Origin: Tubulanus polymorphus
Taxonomy: Eukaryota; Nemertea; Palaeonemertea; Tubulaniformes; Tubulanidae
Direction: 5' to 3'
Assembly (NCBI RefSeq): GCF_964204645.1
Contig: NC_134030.1
Location: forward strand, 15,838,447-15,902,446
Length of the DNA stretch: 64,000 nt
Part shown: one piece after another, positions 51,301-59,043 of the stretch
How the letters are laid out: the number at the start of each line of letters is the position of its first letter
Position numbering within the stretch: position 1 is the first letter of the stretch
Made by a program: the position numbers and the translations under genes
The notes under the pieces: model-generated
What the model was told of the DNA's origin: nothing
What the model saw: only the letters and a program-made list of their open reading frames with translations
Databases searched by the model: none

Positions 51301-54300
51301 GCGCTACTAAAATGATTATGGGAAAGCCATAGAATGGCGTACGTTTCATTGGACTAGGTGCCGTATACGTGCAAATTTTAAATGCTCATTGCTGGTGAGG
51401 ATGTAATTATTTCACACACCCGCCATAGGTATTGTTTCATTTTAATACCCGGTGATTGTTTTGATTGACATTGAAGTGTAAGCGAACATTCACTTACACG
51501 AGGCCTCCACCTGTGCGCGCGGAGTGCTTCACGACACACGCATAAGTTCGTACAGTACACTACTCAAGGTGATGCTGTAACGCGTGCGCGTTTGACATAA
51601 ATTGTAATTTCTTGTGTGTTTCTGAAAATATTAAGCAGCAAACTAAAAGTATAGGTCGAGGTCTGAATATTGTAGTCGTAAATTCCAGAATTTAAAACGA
51701 TCTAATAACCCATTTCTTCTGTACCGGTACTTTAACTTCCGCGGCCTACATTGGAAGAGGTTTCCATGACCCAATATTCAGCCACCCTCTGATATGTGAC
51801 ATCATATGAATTTTAGGCCATCCCATATTAATGGTCTGTTTGCCGTAACCCGACTGATCCGACTTCAAAGGTACCGAATGAAAACTTTTTTTCTGGGATT
51901 CATTGAAATAGATTTTATTTTCGATAAAAACGGCCGACCGACCCACTGCCTAGATGAGCTACGTATTATATATGTTTGAATTCAAGTGTGCATCGTGTGA
52001 AAACATGCCTTGTCAATGTGGCCTAATTTAAGTTTTCCAGGAAACTGGCAGTGTTCCAATAAGCTGCCATTGATTCTCGGTGTACTCTTTAATGACCTCC
52101 GAAGTCTCCGTCCGAAATCTCCGGTTGGCTCCACACAAAATCCAAATCACACCACCTCGACAGAAAGGAGGTTTCGGAGACTCCAAAAAGTCACGTGACC
52201 AATAAAAGAGTACAATTGGAGGCAAACGGATTCTCCGATCTGATAAAAGAGTTCGCCCATAGTGAAAGCTGGTAACGTAAAACCGCGCACATATTCAATA
52301 TACTGTTTCATTTTTAACACAGAGATGACGCTCTGGACGAAGTTATAATTTTAGAATAATTCTCGAAATCTACGCTAGTAGACAAATTTCCCGTGCACAA
52401 GGTAGATGATTTTTGCGATATTGTTTCCATGTAAAAAGGTGATAAATTTGTTTTTTTTGCCCAAAAATTTAGCAAAAAAAAATTTTTCCTACCTACCGAC
52501 TCATGCTGAAAAGTTGAGTCGGTGTTATGGCAAACAGACAATTATTTTGGGATGGCCTTATTTGAATATTTTTTTCATATTGTGAAACATATTTTTTTAA
52601 AAAATATAAAATAATTTCCCTGCCACGCCTACCTGTACCCTACAAACTTTTGGACGTGGACCGTAACCAAATGTATATCTTTGGTCTTATTTGACTACAA
52701 AATAATCCTTTAAGAAAGATAAAATACAATATAAACTTGTGGAACTTTGAAGTCACGAATTAAAAAGATTTTTCAAGCAATGCCCTTACTCCAACCAACC
52801 TCTAGCTTTCAAGGTAAACCACACTTTGCCCATGGGCAATTTATTTAAGATTTCAAACTACTTTCCAAGTTGGCATGGTGTCCCATGACCCCTAGTTTAA
52901 CTAAGAAGTGCCCCTGATAGCAATCGTTTTGCTGTTATTGTGCCCAGTCAATAAAAGGTATTGACATGAAATGACCCTCACTCTGTATTATAATGACATA
53001 TTGTGCCCCTCTCTCCATCAAACGATGCTTGGATTGATGTATAATGTTGGTACTGGGGTTACTAATATTCAACAGATATTGTGGTTACTGATATGCCATA
53101 TTCTAGACAGTTGCAGAAAATTTTGTCCTTTTTAGCGGTTAAACCATCATCATTCAGTTTCCAAAATATCGACGCCTGCTGAGAGATGTCTCATTGATGG
53201 CAGGAAAGTTACATAGACACTACCTATTTTTAACACTGATTGACTGATTACACTTATATATCTTTTTTTCATTTCTAGATGTACGTCCATATAAATGCCA
53301 GTTCTGTCCCTACTGTTCACGTACCAGCAGTCAATTGAAAGTTCATATGATGAGACATCAGGGTATGTATATCACCAGTAATCCAGAGCTTTCAAACTCT
53401 CCATAAAATTATCTTTTTAGCTCGGCTGTGACCAAAGGTGATGGGTCTGAGGGTCCTCTGTATAGACACTCTTTGACACTTTACAGCAGCTCGGACTAAT
53501 GCTCGGGGCTGTCAATACATTCTCTACATGCTGTCTTATCAACACATAAAGCTATATCACATTATGGCCACTATCACTATTTCTTATGTCCACAAGGCAC
53601 CAGGTCAAACCATCATACACGCCGCCTAGGCATTCTCCCCAAATCAGTGACTATAACAACCATCAGCAATCAGAGAATGACTGGATGGTATATGGACGTA
53701 GCTGATATAGTTGCCGATTTTTATCGGGATTGTCATCATCCCGCAACACACACACACGATTTCTATATTGACAGGACAGAAAGCTTGGCCCATCTGAATG
53801 CATATTTCTCTGGTTCTTACCCCAGCTCCTTGATTGGAGAGAGGTGCTTCTGCGCTATAACACACACTGGAACCCTTGACTACAATTTTTCTAAAGACCA
53901 CACGGATTTAAAAGTCTCATATTGTACCGAGCCCAACAACTGTTGAGTCCATTCAGATTACTTATATTATAGAGAGACACAACAGTTGCAATCGCTACCC
54001 ATCGGATGGGCTAGCCATATCAGCTTTTATCTGTTGATACACACATCAGGACAACATATCTAGAATAATCCTATAAATCTCTATTAGAGATCCGATTCGG
54101 CCCAAGAGTCTGCTGATGTGTGCCCTACATATCTTTTTAGTCAAGTGTGCATCGTGTGAAAACGTGCCTTGAGGTGTGACCTAGTTTTGAATTTTCCAGG
54201 AAACTTTTCCCTGATTTCTGCGGTTGGAAGTCCATTTTTTAGCCCACTTGGGACTTTAGTCCCAGCGGGCTATTGCGTTCACTTTTCGTCCATTCATCCG

Positions 54301-56435
54301 GCCGTCCATCCGGCCGTCCATCCGGCCGTCTGTAGACGGAATCCAGTTATTTTGGGAAGTTTTGAAGACACTTCAAGGTAATGTCTTGATATTTGGTTTA
54401 TACGTCATGCATTCAAAGTAGAACAATTTAGAACCAATCGAAAGAAATTTTCATTAAAAGTATCAGCCCCTTTAACTTGGAATAACTTACCTTACTCACT
54501 GAAGATCATTGGATCAGTATCCCCTCCAGTTTTTAAACGTGCTCTCAAACAGTATCTTCTCAATTAATGTTTCAATAACCTTGCCAGTCTCTGCAATCTG
54601 GCACTTAAATATTTTCAGTGTGAATGTAGTGTGAAAGAGAGTGTGATTGGGTGTACGAGGGTGGCATGAATATCATATAAACCTTAACAGGTTTCTTCAT
54701 GTTTCCCTCCATCTTGAATTTTTGTATTTGTATTACTTTGTACGATTATTATAATTCAAAATGGAAAAATAAATAATAATGATAATACATGTATCTACCC
54801 TAGACACATCTTCAGCCCAAAAACTGGCCCTGACAGAATCAAGATGGCCGACTGGCAGCCATTGTTGCTCTCCAAAATCCACTTTTTACACGTTTTTGAA
54901 CTTTTTGAGGGAAATTTTGAAGACGCCTTGATCAATTACCTTGATCTTTCGTGTATATTTGAACCCCCCAGGGCCCATCAACATAACAAAAATTGGGTCG
55001 ATCGGACTCAAGATGGCCGTCCTATGACCTTTTTAGTGCCCAAAAATGTTAATTTTGGCCCGAATTCTTAGTCCTGTAGCTTCCTACTGGTTTGCCATTT
55101 CTCATTGCAATTGCTGATGGGTATTCTTCGGAAAGGGATGTTTTATACCTGAGAGGTATTTTTGATCAGCCAACTATGACGCAATTGGCTGCCATCTCGG
55201 TGTCATTAGTACTCATTCGTAGGTGGGAAAAAGTTTTTGACATTACATTGATACCTAACGACAATTAATTACAAAGTTGTAGCTTATAACGTAATCTATA
55301 ATTGTGGTCAGTTTCAAGGTCATTAGTTTTGGTATATGGCCACCATGGGGCGTTGAATAATACAATATCTTAGTATTTCTATATTATATTTGTACCATAC
55401 ATATTTTGTTACAACAATCAATTGCAAAGTTTTAGCTCATGAAATTGTCAATGGTTGTGGTGAGTTTTAAGGAAATTAGTTATTCTATATGGTCACCAGA
55501 GGGCGTTGAATGGTAGAGTAACCTAGTATTTCCTTATTATAATGGTACCTAGGCATATTTTATTACCATGATCAATTGCAAAGTTGTAGTTCATGACATG
55601 TTCTATGATTGTAGTGAGTTTCAAGGTCATTGGTTTTTGTACATGGTCACCAAGGGGGCGTTGAATATTGAAATTGTTAGATTGTTGAGCATTTGAAACT
55701 AATTTTCAAGTGGGCAGGGTGTTCCTGGACCCCTTGTTATTCTTGGGATTGATGAGAAAATGACCATTGAGAAAATGACTGGAAAGTTGTAAGTTTAGTT
55801 TGTAGCACACTTAAAGAACAAACAGACTGTAAAATCGTTTCATAAAACCGGTCCTACGATCTCTGAAATCTTTTTTACAACATCATTATGAAACATCTGT
55901 GTTTTCTAGACCCACTGTCCGCGCGCATTCTACAAATCAATAATATAAATACATCTTATAGCGCTGTACAGGAAATCTAGACCAAGAATCTCCAGTCAAG
56001 TGCTTCAATTCAGCCTAATAGCTATCCAATATCTTTGTTAGAAAAATCATGAGAGCAGTGACTGGAGGATTAACCAACGTTTGTAGAAATGACATTTGCT
56101 GGCGGGATACAACACCACTTCTTAAGATATTTAAAACTATTTCTACTTATGTTGTACAATTTTCAGGTATTCGTGAGTTTAAATGTAAACTATGTAACTA
56201 TGAAGGAGTAACTCAGTCAGACTTAAACAGGCATTTACGTTCACAAACTCACATGTATTTAGAACGTGCTGGTTTCCGATGCAACAAATGCGGTCTCGGA
56301 TTCGAAAATGAGGTTGCTGTGCAACAGCATACTTCACAGTGTACTGGAGAAAATGGTAAACCAACAGAAAAAAAACCAGAAAAACGTCGTCTTCAGGCGG
56401 TAGAACTACTGCCTCAATTTGTACGTGGCAGATGA
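26696..56435 (+). CDS. Multi-exon C2H2 zinc-finger protein (8 coding exons, about 1657 aa)
   Basis: Coding exons are 26696-26768, 36124-36332, 39330-40109, 41465-42288, 44401-46986, 50210-50358, 53279-53362 and 56167-56435. Every junction keeps the frame and uses an AG acceptor and GT donor (GTATGT at six of seven). The product has fingers at about residues 65-85, 93-114, 325-345, 353-373, 742-765 (loop of 15 rather than 12), 775-796, 903-923, 931-952, 1519-1539, 1547-1567, 1575-1597 and a C2HC finger at 1607-1627. TGEKPF and TGERPF linkers join the first two pairs, which is typical of DNA-binding fingers. Linkers between groups are long, Ser/Asn/Pro-rich and probably disordered. A basic stretch at 121-138 could be a nuclear localisation signal. 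By family it is probably a nuclear sequence-specific transcription factor. I do not recognise a specific orthologue. The start is chosen because the ATG has A at -3 and G at +4; the frame stays open upstream to the acceptor at 26663, so a further 5' coding exon is possible. Confidence 0.88.
27112..28369 (+). mobile_element. Helentron-like element, full copy C (intron 1)
   Basis: Starts AGCCCACTTGGGACT after TTTT and ends CCCCTAG (28366-28369). The four core units have CACCAGG near 27829, 27983, 28136 and 28290. It lies about 340 bases after the first recognised exon of the zinc-finger gene, in sense orientation. A 129-codon open stretch in the body is not conserved in a protein-like way between copies. 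Confidence 0.85.
28612..28790 (+). repeat. Diverged repeat shared with 38750-38945
   Basis: GGATCAACTGTGTTGATCC and the following 150 bases (GTTAGCTC, AAATTGTAACCA.TGGAT, GGGAAATAG) align with 38760-38945. The copies are old and non-coding. Confidence 0.5.
29149..29534. mobile_element. PIF/Harbinger-like MITE, GGGGTCATCC ends
   Basis: The left end is GGGGTCATCCATTTATTACG. The right end, in reverse complement, is GGGGGTTGTCCATTTATTAC. TTA flanks both sides (29146-29148, 29535-29537). The 386-base interior has no coding potential. It lies in intron 1. Confidence 0.65.
29655..29863 (+). repeat. Helentron-like 5' body fragment
   Basis: TTTTGAAGACGCTTCGATG, the ACATCTTCAGCC region and AAGATGGCCGACTGGCAG match the element's body. 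It stops abruptly where the family 5 repeat begins at 29864. Confidence 0.7.
29864..31597 (+). repeat. Family 5 interspersed repeat, copy 1
   Basis: Extends from TGGTTTACCTTTGTCAGCG to CCATGGGCAATTTATTT and matches 50996-52846 throughout. It contains (GACC)n and, at 30740-31309, a nested element with long inverted ends. There is no coding frame. Open frames on the minus strand (30357-30801) are not supported as genes. Confidence 0.8.
30740..31309. mobile_element. PIF/Harbinger-like MITE with about 35-bp inverted ends, inside family 5 (copy 1)
   Basis: Both ends read GGCCATCC...AATAAT.GTCTGTTTGCCG inward and are flanked by TTA on each side (30737-30739 and 31310-31312). A 3-bp TTA duplication and GG-starting inverted ends fit PIF/Harbinger MITEs. 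It has no transposase. Confidence 0.55.
31598..32941. other. Intron 1 sequence without recognised genes
   Basis: AT-rich. ATTCAATTC-type LINE-tail-like words occur near 32107-32140. GTGCTGCCATCT occurs at about 32679 and 32732, the same word as in the 90-bp duplication at 13466. Confidence 0.5.
32942..33163 (+). repeat. Helentron-like 3' end fragment
   Basis: One decayed core unit (TTAGTACCTAGGCATATTTTG) and the 3' end with TTCCCCAGTGGTCATGGTG and CCCCTGG. The CTAG terminus is mutated. Confidence 0.65.
33269..33332. repeat. (GT)n microsatellite
   Basis: About 32 GT units with three GC interruptions. Open frames across it (33138-33371) are products of the repeat. Confidence 0.95.
33511..34078 (+). 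repeat. Family 2 interspersed repeat, copy 2
   Basis: Matches 12137-12715 throughout, with the hairpin conserved at 33736-33774. Helentron-like copy D begins at its 3' end. Confidence 0.75.
34083..35308 (+). mobile_element. Helentron-like element, copy D (intron 1), slightly decayed
   Basis: Starts AGCCCACTTGGGACT directly at the end of a family 2 repeat (33511-34078). The 3' end reads CCCTTAG instead of CCCCTAG and the last core unit lacks about 20 bases, including its CACCAGG word. The 5' microsatellite is short. Confidence 0.82.
35309..36123. other. Intron 1 end, AT-rich
   Basis: CAATTCAATTTTGTTTTATTG-like segments recur at about 35338, 35687 and 35727, probably retroelement tails. The acceptor tract of exon 2 lies at the end. 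Confidence 0.5.
36124..36332 (+). CDS. Zinc-finger gene exon 2: finger 1 and start of finger 2
   Basis: The acceptor is TTTCCTCTCAG and the donor GAG|GTATGT. It encodes an acidic, then Arg/Ser/Pro-rich leader and a canonical C2H2 finger (Cys65, Cys68, His81, His85), with core [12 protein letters not shown], and a TGEKPF linker. The exon stops directly after the first cysteine of finger 2 plus one residue (Cys93, Glu94), in phase 0. The same break point recurs at the end of exon 3. Confidence 0.88.
36551..37345 (+). repeat. Family 6 tandem array, about 142-bp unit, 5-6 copies (intron 2)
   Basis: Units begin CGTTAACAGCCTAGAGGC or variants at about 36551, 36696, 36837, 36979, 37199 and 37325, with one damaged unit near 37109. 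Each includes AAAATTGGGTxGATTC and TGGTCACCAGGGGGCGACAT or decayed forms. It abuts family 7 at 37362. Confidence 0.8.
37362..38465 (+). repeat. Family 7 interspersed repeat, copy 1 (intron 2)
   Basis: From TGAGCCTATGTCAACGGTCT to TCGAAGATTTCATTCT it matches 47593-48897 in several long blocks. One block has AATAAAAGCAATCCTATCG and CTCTCGTGTTCA, a combination that would suit an LTR, but no gag or pol is attached. Class unknown. Confidence 0.7.
38466..39329. other. Intron 2 remainder
   Basis: Holds the diverged repeat at 38750-38945 (partner of 28612-28790). Otherwise nothing recognised before the exon 3 acceptor. Confidence 0.5.
39330..40109 (+). CDS. Zinc-finger gene exon 3: rest of finger 2, finger 3, start of finger 4
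   Basis: It begins at an ATTTTGTAG acceptor with the second cysteine of finger 2 (Cys96, His109, His114) and ends at CAG|GTATGT after Cys353. Between them come a very basic run (residues about 121-138, a possible nuclear localisation signal), an acidic and Ser/Asp-rich stretch, a six-alanine run (275-280) and finger 3 (Cys325, Cys328, His341, His345), with core [12 protein letters not shown] and a TGERPF linker. Reading on past the donor gives no further finger, which supports the splice. Confidence 0.9.
40110..41464. other. Intron 3, unique sequence
   Basis: No repeat family of this window occurs here. It is the shortest intron of the gene (1355 bases) and the only one without recognisable mobile DNA. 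Confidence 0.6.
41465..42288 (+). CDS. Zinc-finger gene exon 4: rest of finger 4 and a 10-residue repeat linker
   Basis: A pyrimidine-rich tract and TGTGCAG acceptor precede Ile-Cys of finger 4 (Cys356, His369, His373). After an acidic helix-like stretch the exon encodes a Ser/Pro linker. In it a roughly 10-residue unit of the type ELRxLPTSST is repeated about ten times with decay (residues about 489-590). The donor is TTTCAG|GTATGT, phase 2. The next exon supplies one base, making Arg629. No known domain is seen after the finger; this part is probably disordered. Confidence 0.88.
42444..42822 (+). repeat. Family 2 interspersed repeat, copy 3 (intron 4)
   Basis: Matches the other two copies up to TTTAGTTGATTTGGTA and then diverges. 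The hairpin is kept (42670-42707). A gag-like remnant starts 330 bases downstream, which raises the possibility that family 2 is the LTR or terminal part of that element. Confidence 0.65.
43153..43665 (+). pseudogene. Gag-like retroelement remnant (broken)
   Basis: In one frame from ATG 43153 the translation gives a Cys-rich segment (LCRLK...[15 protein letters not shown]). Stops follow near 43322-43360. The same frame then reopens into a Ser/Pro/Thr-rich tail up to 43665. A short Cys motif with CxxCxxWS followed by a Ser/Pro-rich region resembles gag-type proteins of some invertebrate retroelements. The region is GC-richer than its surroundings. I cannot assign the element class, and chance is not excluded. 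Confidence 0.35.
43923..43949. repeat. (GAT)9 microsatellite
   Basis: Nine near-perfect GAT units in intron 4. Confidence 0.9.
44277..44310. repeat. 34-base palindrome 90 bases before exon 5
   Basis: ATCAGACTCGGGCCAAA and its near-perfect inverse meet at AAATTT with two mismatches in 17 pairs. Confidence 0.65.
44401..46986 (+). CDS. Zinc-finger gene exon 5: large central exon with fingers 5-8 and disordered region
   Basis: This 2586-base exon lies between a TATATTTTCAG acceptor and a TTCCAG|GTATGT donor. It holds two finger pairs. Cys742/Cys745/His761/His765 has a 15-residue loop instead of 12, so it may be altered or non-DNA-binding; it is followed by Cys775-His796. Cys903-His923 and Cys931-His952 are regular. 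After them come AIDLSKE (residues 993-999), a near match to the PxDLS co-repressor (CtBP) motif, and an acidic stretch. Next are an Asn/Pro/Ser-rich region (about 1092-1210) with LPxSNN-like reiterations and a Cys/Asp/Pro repeat region near 1305-1365. EPGEI occurs twice. Length and in-frame openness over 860 codons make it certain to be coding. Confidence 0.93.
47593..48897 (+). repeat. Family 7 interspersed repeat, copy 2 (intron 5)
   Basis: Same ends as copy 1, with an extra stretch near 48002-48400 and about 100 extra bases near 48690. It is not preceded by the 142-bp array, so the array and family 7 are separable. Confidence 0.7.
49345..49735. repeat. 64-bp tandem repeats with a 171-bp palindrome
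   Basis: CTGTGGCGGATAGAAAA, CTGCTGTGGTGGATAGAAAA and CTGCTGTGATGGATTGAAA mark three diverged units at about 49351, 49601 and 49665. Between the first and second lies a palindrome (49406-49576), arms about 82 bases with few mismatches and almost no loop, centred near 49491. Confidence 0.7.
50210..50358 (+). CDS. Zinc-finger gene exon 6: finger 9
   Basis: The acceptor is ATATTGTAG and the donor GAAG|GTAACC. One base completes Arg1491. The exon encodes a short linker and the finger Cys1519, Cys1522, His1535, His1539, ending in phase 1 after His-Glu. The finger's tail HEDVRPYKC is only made by joining exon 7, which supports the junction. Confidence 0.87.
50625..50716 (+). repeat. 46-bp tandem duplication (intron 6)
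   Basis: GACTCGAATTAGATAAATGA at 50625 repeats as GACTCCAATTAGATAAATGA at 50671, followed by identical sequence through AAGGACTGA. Confidence 0.85.
50996..52846 (+). repeat. Family 5 interspersed repeat, copy 2 (intron 6)
   Basis: Same ends as copy 1 and inserted in a Helentron-like fragment. It is about 120 bases longer because of an extra segment at about 52075-52262, flanked by GTACTCTTT and its inverse. Confidence 0.8.
51816..52557. mobile_element. PIF/Harbinger-like MITE inside family 5 (copy 2)
   Basis: Same ends and TTA flanks as 30740-31309, but with about 190 additional bases near 52075-52262. Since both family 5 copies hold it at the same place, it entered the family before the family spread. 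Confidence 0.55.
53279..53362 (+). CDS. Zinc-finger gene exon 7: finger 10
   Basis: The 84-base exon follows a TTTTTTTCATTTCTAG acceptor and ends at a GTATGT donor. It encodes one finger with Cys1547, Cys1550, His1563 and His1567 and the core [12 protein letters not shown]. An extra cysteine (Cys1553) lies just after the pair. It is short and phase 1 to phase 1, so skipping it would keep the frame and remove exactly one finger. Confidence 0.87.
53363..54240. other. Intron 7, 5' part
   Basis: A 99-codon open stretch at 53647-53946 has no recognisable domain and no splice context; I do not call it a gene. Confidence 0.5.
54241..55736 (+). mobile_element. Helentron-like element, copy E (intron 7), split by a LINE fragment
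   Basis: Starts AGCCCACTTGGGACT after a T run and ends CCCTTG. The 5' microsatellite is a CCATCCGG variant. The body is interrupted at 54404-54784 by a 5'-truncated LINE. Three core units remain, with CACCA words near 55341, 55493 and 55647. The subterminal repeat is decayed (TTTTCAAGTGGGC), so this copy is older than A-C. Confidence 0.8.
54404..54784 (+). mobile_element. 5'-truncated LINE inserted in Helentron-like copy E
   Basis: A 54-codon open end (54406-54567) reads like the C-terminus of LINE proteins ([13 protein letters not shown], then [11 protein letters not shown]-stop). An untranslated tail ends AATAAATAATAATGATA. The split Helentron-like sequence resumes exactly after it, and ATAC at 54400-54403 and 54785-54788 is a probable target duplication. 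Confidence 0.75.
56167..56435 (+). CDS. Zinc-finger gene terminal exon 8: finger 11, C2HC finger and stop
   Basis: The acceptor is TACAATTTTCAG. The exon encodes finger 11 (Cys1575, Cys1578, His1591, His1597, with the core [14 protein letters not shown]) and a C2HC finger (Cys1607, Cys1610, His1623, Cys1627). A Lys/Glu-rich tail then ends at TGA 56433-56435. The X5 spacing between the two histidines of finger 11 is often seen in fingers that contact non-B-form nucleic acid or protein. Cysteine as the last ligand is a known C2HC variant. Confidence 0.9.
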
Positions 56436-57200
56436 GCAGTTTTGTTACTATGACTATAGGCATATTGACACTGTTTACCACAGTTTGCATGGCATTCCCA
56501 TGTTAAACATGGAGCAAACTGCATCAAAATATTGTAAGATATTTTTACTTGTGTCAAGGCCTTTTCGTTGGAGAATATTTGATTACGGTAGCAACTATTG
56601 AGATCATTTTGTGAATCTTCATTTTTTGTACCACACAATAACGATTTCCCAAATGGAGCCATTTTCGTTTGTTAATTTAGTAAATCGTGAAATCTGTCAG
56701 GTGGTAATTTTGAAATCTATTTTATGGCTGAAGTTTGTGAAATATCCACTGTTTTGCATGCCCTTGATTGCCATGAGTATAATCGCAATGAAGTTTATTA
56801 GTTATCAAATGTGTTGATAAAATTGTCTCACGCCTTCAATATGAACACTGTATTTGGATACATTATACTATATTATTGTGGGCCTATAGTAATTTTTTCT
56901 ATTTCTTCCTTCTTTAAGTCTTTCATTGAATTATGGATATTGTTTTTAAGAAATTCTGTCATTAGTCAAGTCTTCCAATGTTGGCCCCTTGTAAGAATGA
57001 CAATTGTTGATTTAAGTTTGAAAATTATGATTTCATTTGCTTTGTGATAATGACATGGAGTTCTCGTTGCAACTCATGAATCAATTTTACGATATATTTT
57101 GTTACTTTTTTAAAGTATAAAGATGCATAGATGGTGGATGGGGCAAGCGTGTGTCCAGGGTCACAGCTGTGTATTAATAAATATTTTGAATTCGTTTTTT
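56436..57200 (+). terminator. Probable 3' untranslated region with polyadenylation signal AATAAA at 57176
   Basis: After the stop at 56435 the sequence has no long frame or known repeat for about 750 bases. AATAAA at 57176-57181 is followed within 20-30 bases by a T-rich run, which matches the usual layout of a poly(A) site. Further AATAAA words occur near 57423 and 57556 but lie in repeated DNA. Confidence 0.4.
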
Positions 57201-57424
57201 TTTTTGCGTATGACAATTTGTTCCAGCTGCAAAATTTCGTTATTGCTCTCTTCGGCTTTTAGTGATGTCATTTCCACGGTACCCTCTATTATACTTATTT
57301 GTCGTGCGTTGGGATATTATTGCTGTATAACAACATAATATTTCTCATGGTCTGGGAAATAATGTGACACGGACATAAATTAATGATTGAAAGTGATGTA
57401 TAGTCATACCGCATTATCATTAAT

Positions 57425-57790
57425 AAACCATCATCGTGGTATCATTAATCATTAATTAACTTAGATTGTCGAAATGTTAAAGAATTATCCCAATATCGAT
57501 TGAAACCAATTGGTGCTGTTGACGATTTCCATTTCAATTTCATTGTTTGATTGAAAAATAAAATTCATTTTCAATTCAAAATCAGTAAATTTATTCGCGT
57601 TCATTGTACCCACGTGGTATCATTAATAAACCATTATCGTGGTATCATTAATTAACTTAGATTGTCAAAATGTTAAAGAATTATCCCAATATCGATCAAA
57701 ACCAATTGGTGCTGTTGACGATTACAATTCCATTGTTTAATTGAAAAATAAAATTTATTTTCAATTCATAATCAGTCAATTTTATCACCG
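57425..57790 (+). repeat. Direct duplication of about 200 bp
   Basis: GTGGTATCATTAATCATTAA...AACTTAGATTGTCGAAATG and about 150 following bases recur once, near-identically, in the second half. AT-rich, non-coding. Confidence 0.75.
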
Positions 57791-57802
57791 TCATGACGTA
57801 GT

Positions 57803-58311
57803 CATGAAGGTTATAAGATGGTAGTGAGTTGATGAGGTCATTTTCGTGTCACCACTTATAACTTCAGATGAAGATTAATCTTATTAATGCAAAATTTTGC
57901 TTTTTAAATTTTTTCCCTGAATTATTAGAAAATGCTGATAGTAAGACCGTGGGAAAGTTTCCATCGTTGAATGGGCAAATCACAGCGGCACCTGTGATAA
58001 GGCGGAAATAGTTTCATATGAGGGCAAAGCTTTTAAATGATTGGACAGTCAGAGGTGGTTTATCTACTTTTTTTAACTATAGTGCTGCTATTTTCCAAGT
58101 CAAATTGCTAGATTTTAGAAGTGAACACTTGTAATTCAAGTGTGATTTTGATATGCGTAGAGATTGATTATGACTGGTGTATTGAATGACGGCGCCATGT
58201 TTAAGCTGCGCGTCGATCATTGAATAGTGGAATTATAGGGTGCAATTATCTTGATTGTATCCGTACAAAGTTTATTAAAGGTAAGTGTCAACTATTGTCC
58301 ATTATAGTCCT
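57803..58311 (+). repeat. Family 8 repeat, copy 1
   Basis: CATGAAGGTTATAAGATGGTA to CCATTATAGTCC matches the two pieces at 62092-62293 and 63531-63853. No frame seen. Confidence 0.7.
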
Positions 58312-59043
58312 TGCTTGAGCATCATTTGATTAAGAGTTAATACTACAGGTTGGCCAAAGTGCCTCCTGGGGTTCATGTCTCATGTTGCACTCCCTCACTT
58401 GGGCCTTCAGTTGGTTTGGCATGCTTAAAATCCTGGACACGCCCTTGGGATATATAGTTATACAGGTGTATTTTAAATTCTAGACAATCTGAATGTATAA
58501 GTTATTCCATTGTGCTTATTACTTGAGACTATGTGTAATCAAGGCTTTAACTGGTTGTAATTTTTACTCAGTGTTTCTCATAAAACATAGTCTGACCAAT
58601 ATTGTAGCTGGAATGAAATATGATGATGTTGCTATACTGTGTTATCTAGATTATTAATTCTATATATCATTATTAGTAGTTACCTATTATCAATTATGAT
58701 TGTTTTATTTTAATGAATTATATATGTCTATATTGAATCCTAGTCTTCTTGAATAGAAATGTTTTGTTTATAACATAAATTATTTGTTCAACTGAACCAG
58801 GGTATCTTTTCTCTTTGTATTTCTTTTTGAGAATGGCAGATTTTTCTTGTCATAAATAGGTCGTTTTGGGGATTAATATTGGAGTAGGCCTGAAAATGAT
58901 CGAGGGGCACCCTAAATGACATACAGATTTTTGAATCCCTTTAACACTGTATTGAAAGATTTCAAAGAGTCATCCTTGCAAATACAAGACAATCATGATT
59001 TCTCCACATCTCTATGTAAAGAGTAAACATAATTTTAGCTTTT

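Larger units (their letters stand above)
50917..52895 (+). repeat. Helentron-like 3' fragment split by a family 5 repeat
   Basis: Core sequence (GTGGTGAGTTTCAAGGTCATT) at 50917-50995 resumes after the 1.85-kb family 5 repeat as the 3' terminus at 52847-52895, ending CCCCTAG. Family 5 therefore inserted into an existing Helentron-like copy. Confidence 0.7.

Noticed and set aside
53647-53946. 99-codon open frame in intron 7
   Set aside because: No domain, no splice context, composition like the intron around it.
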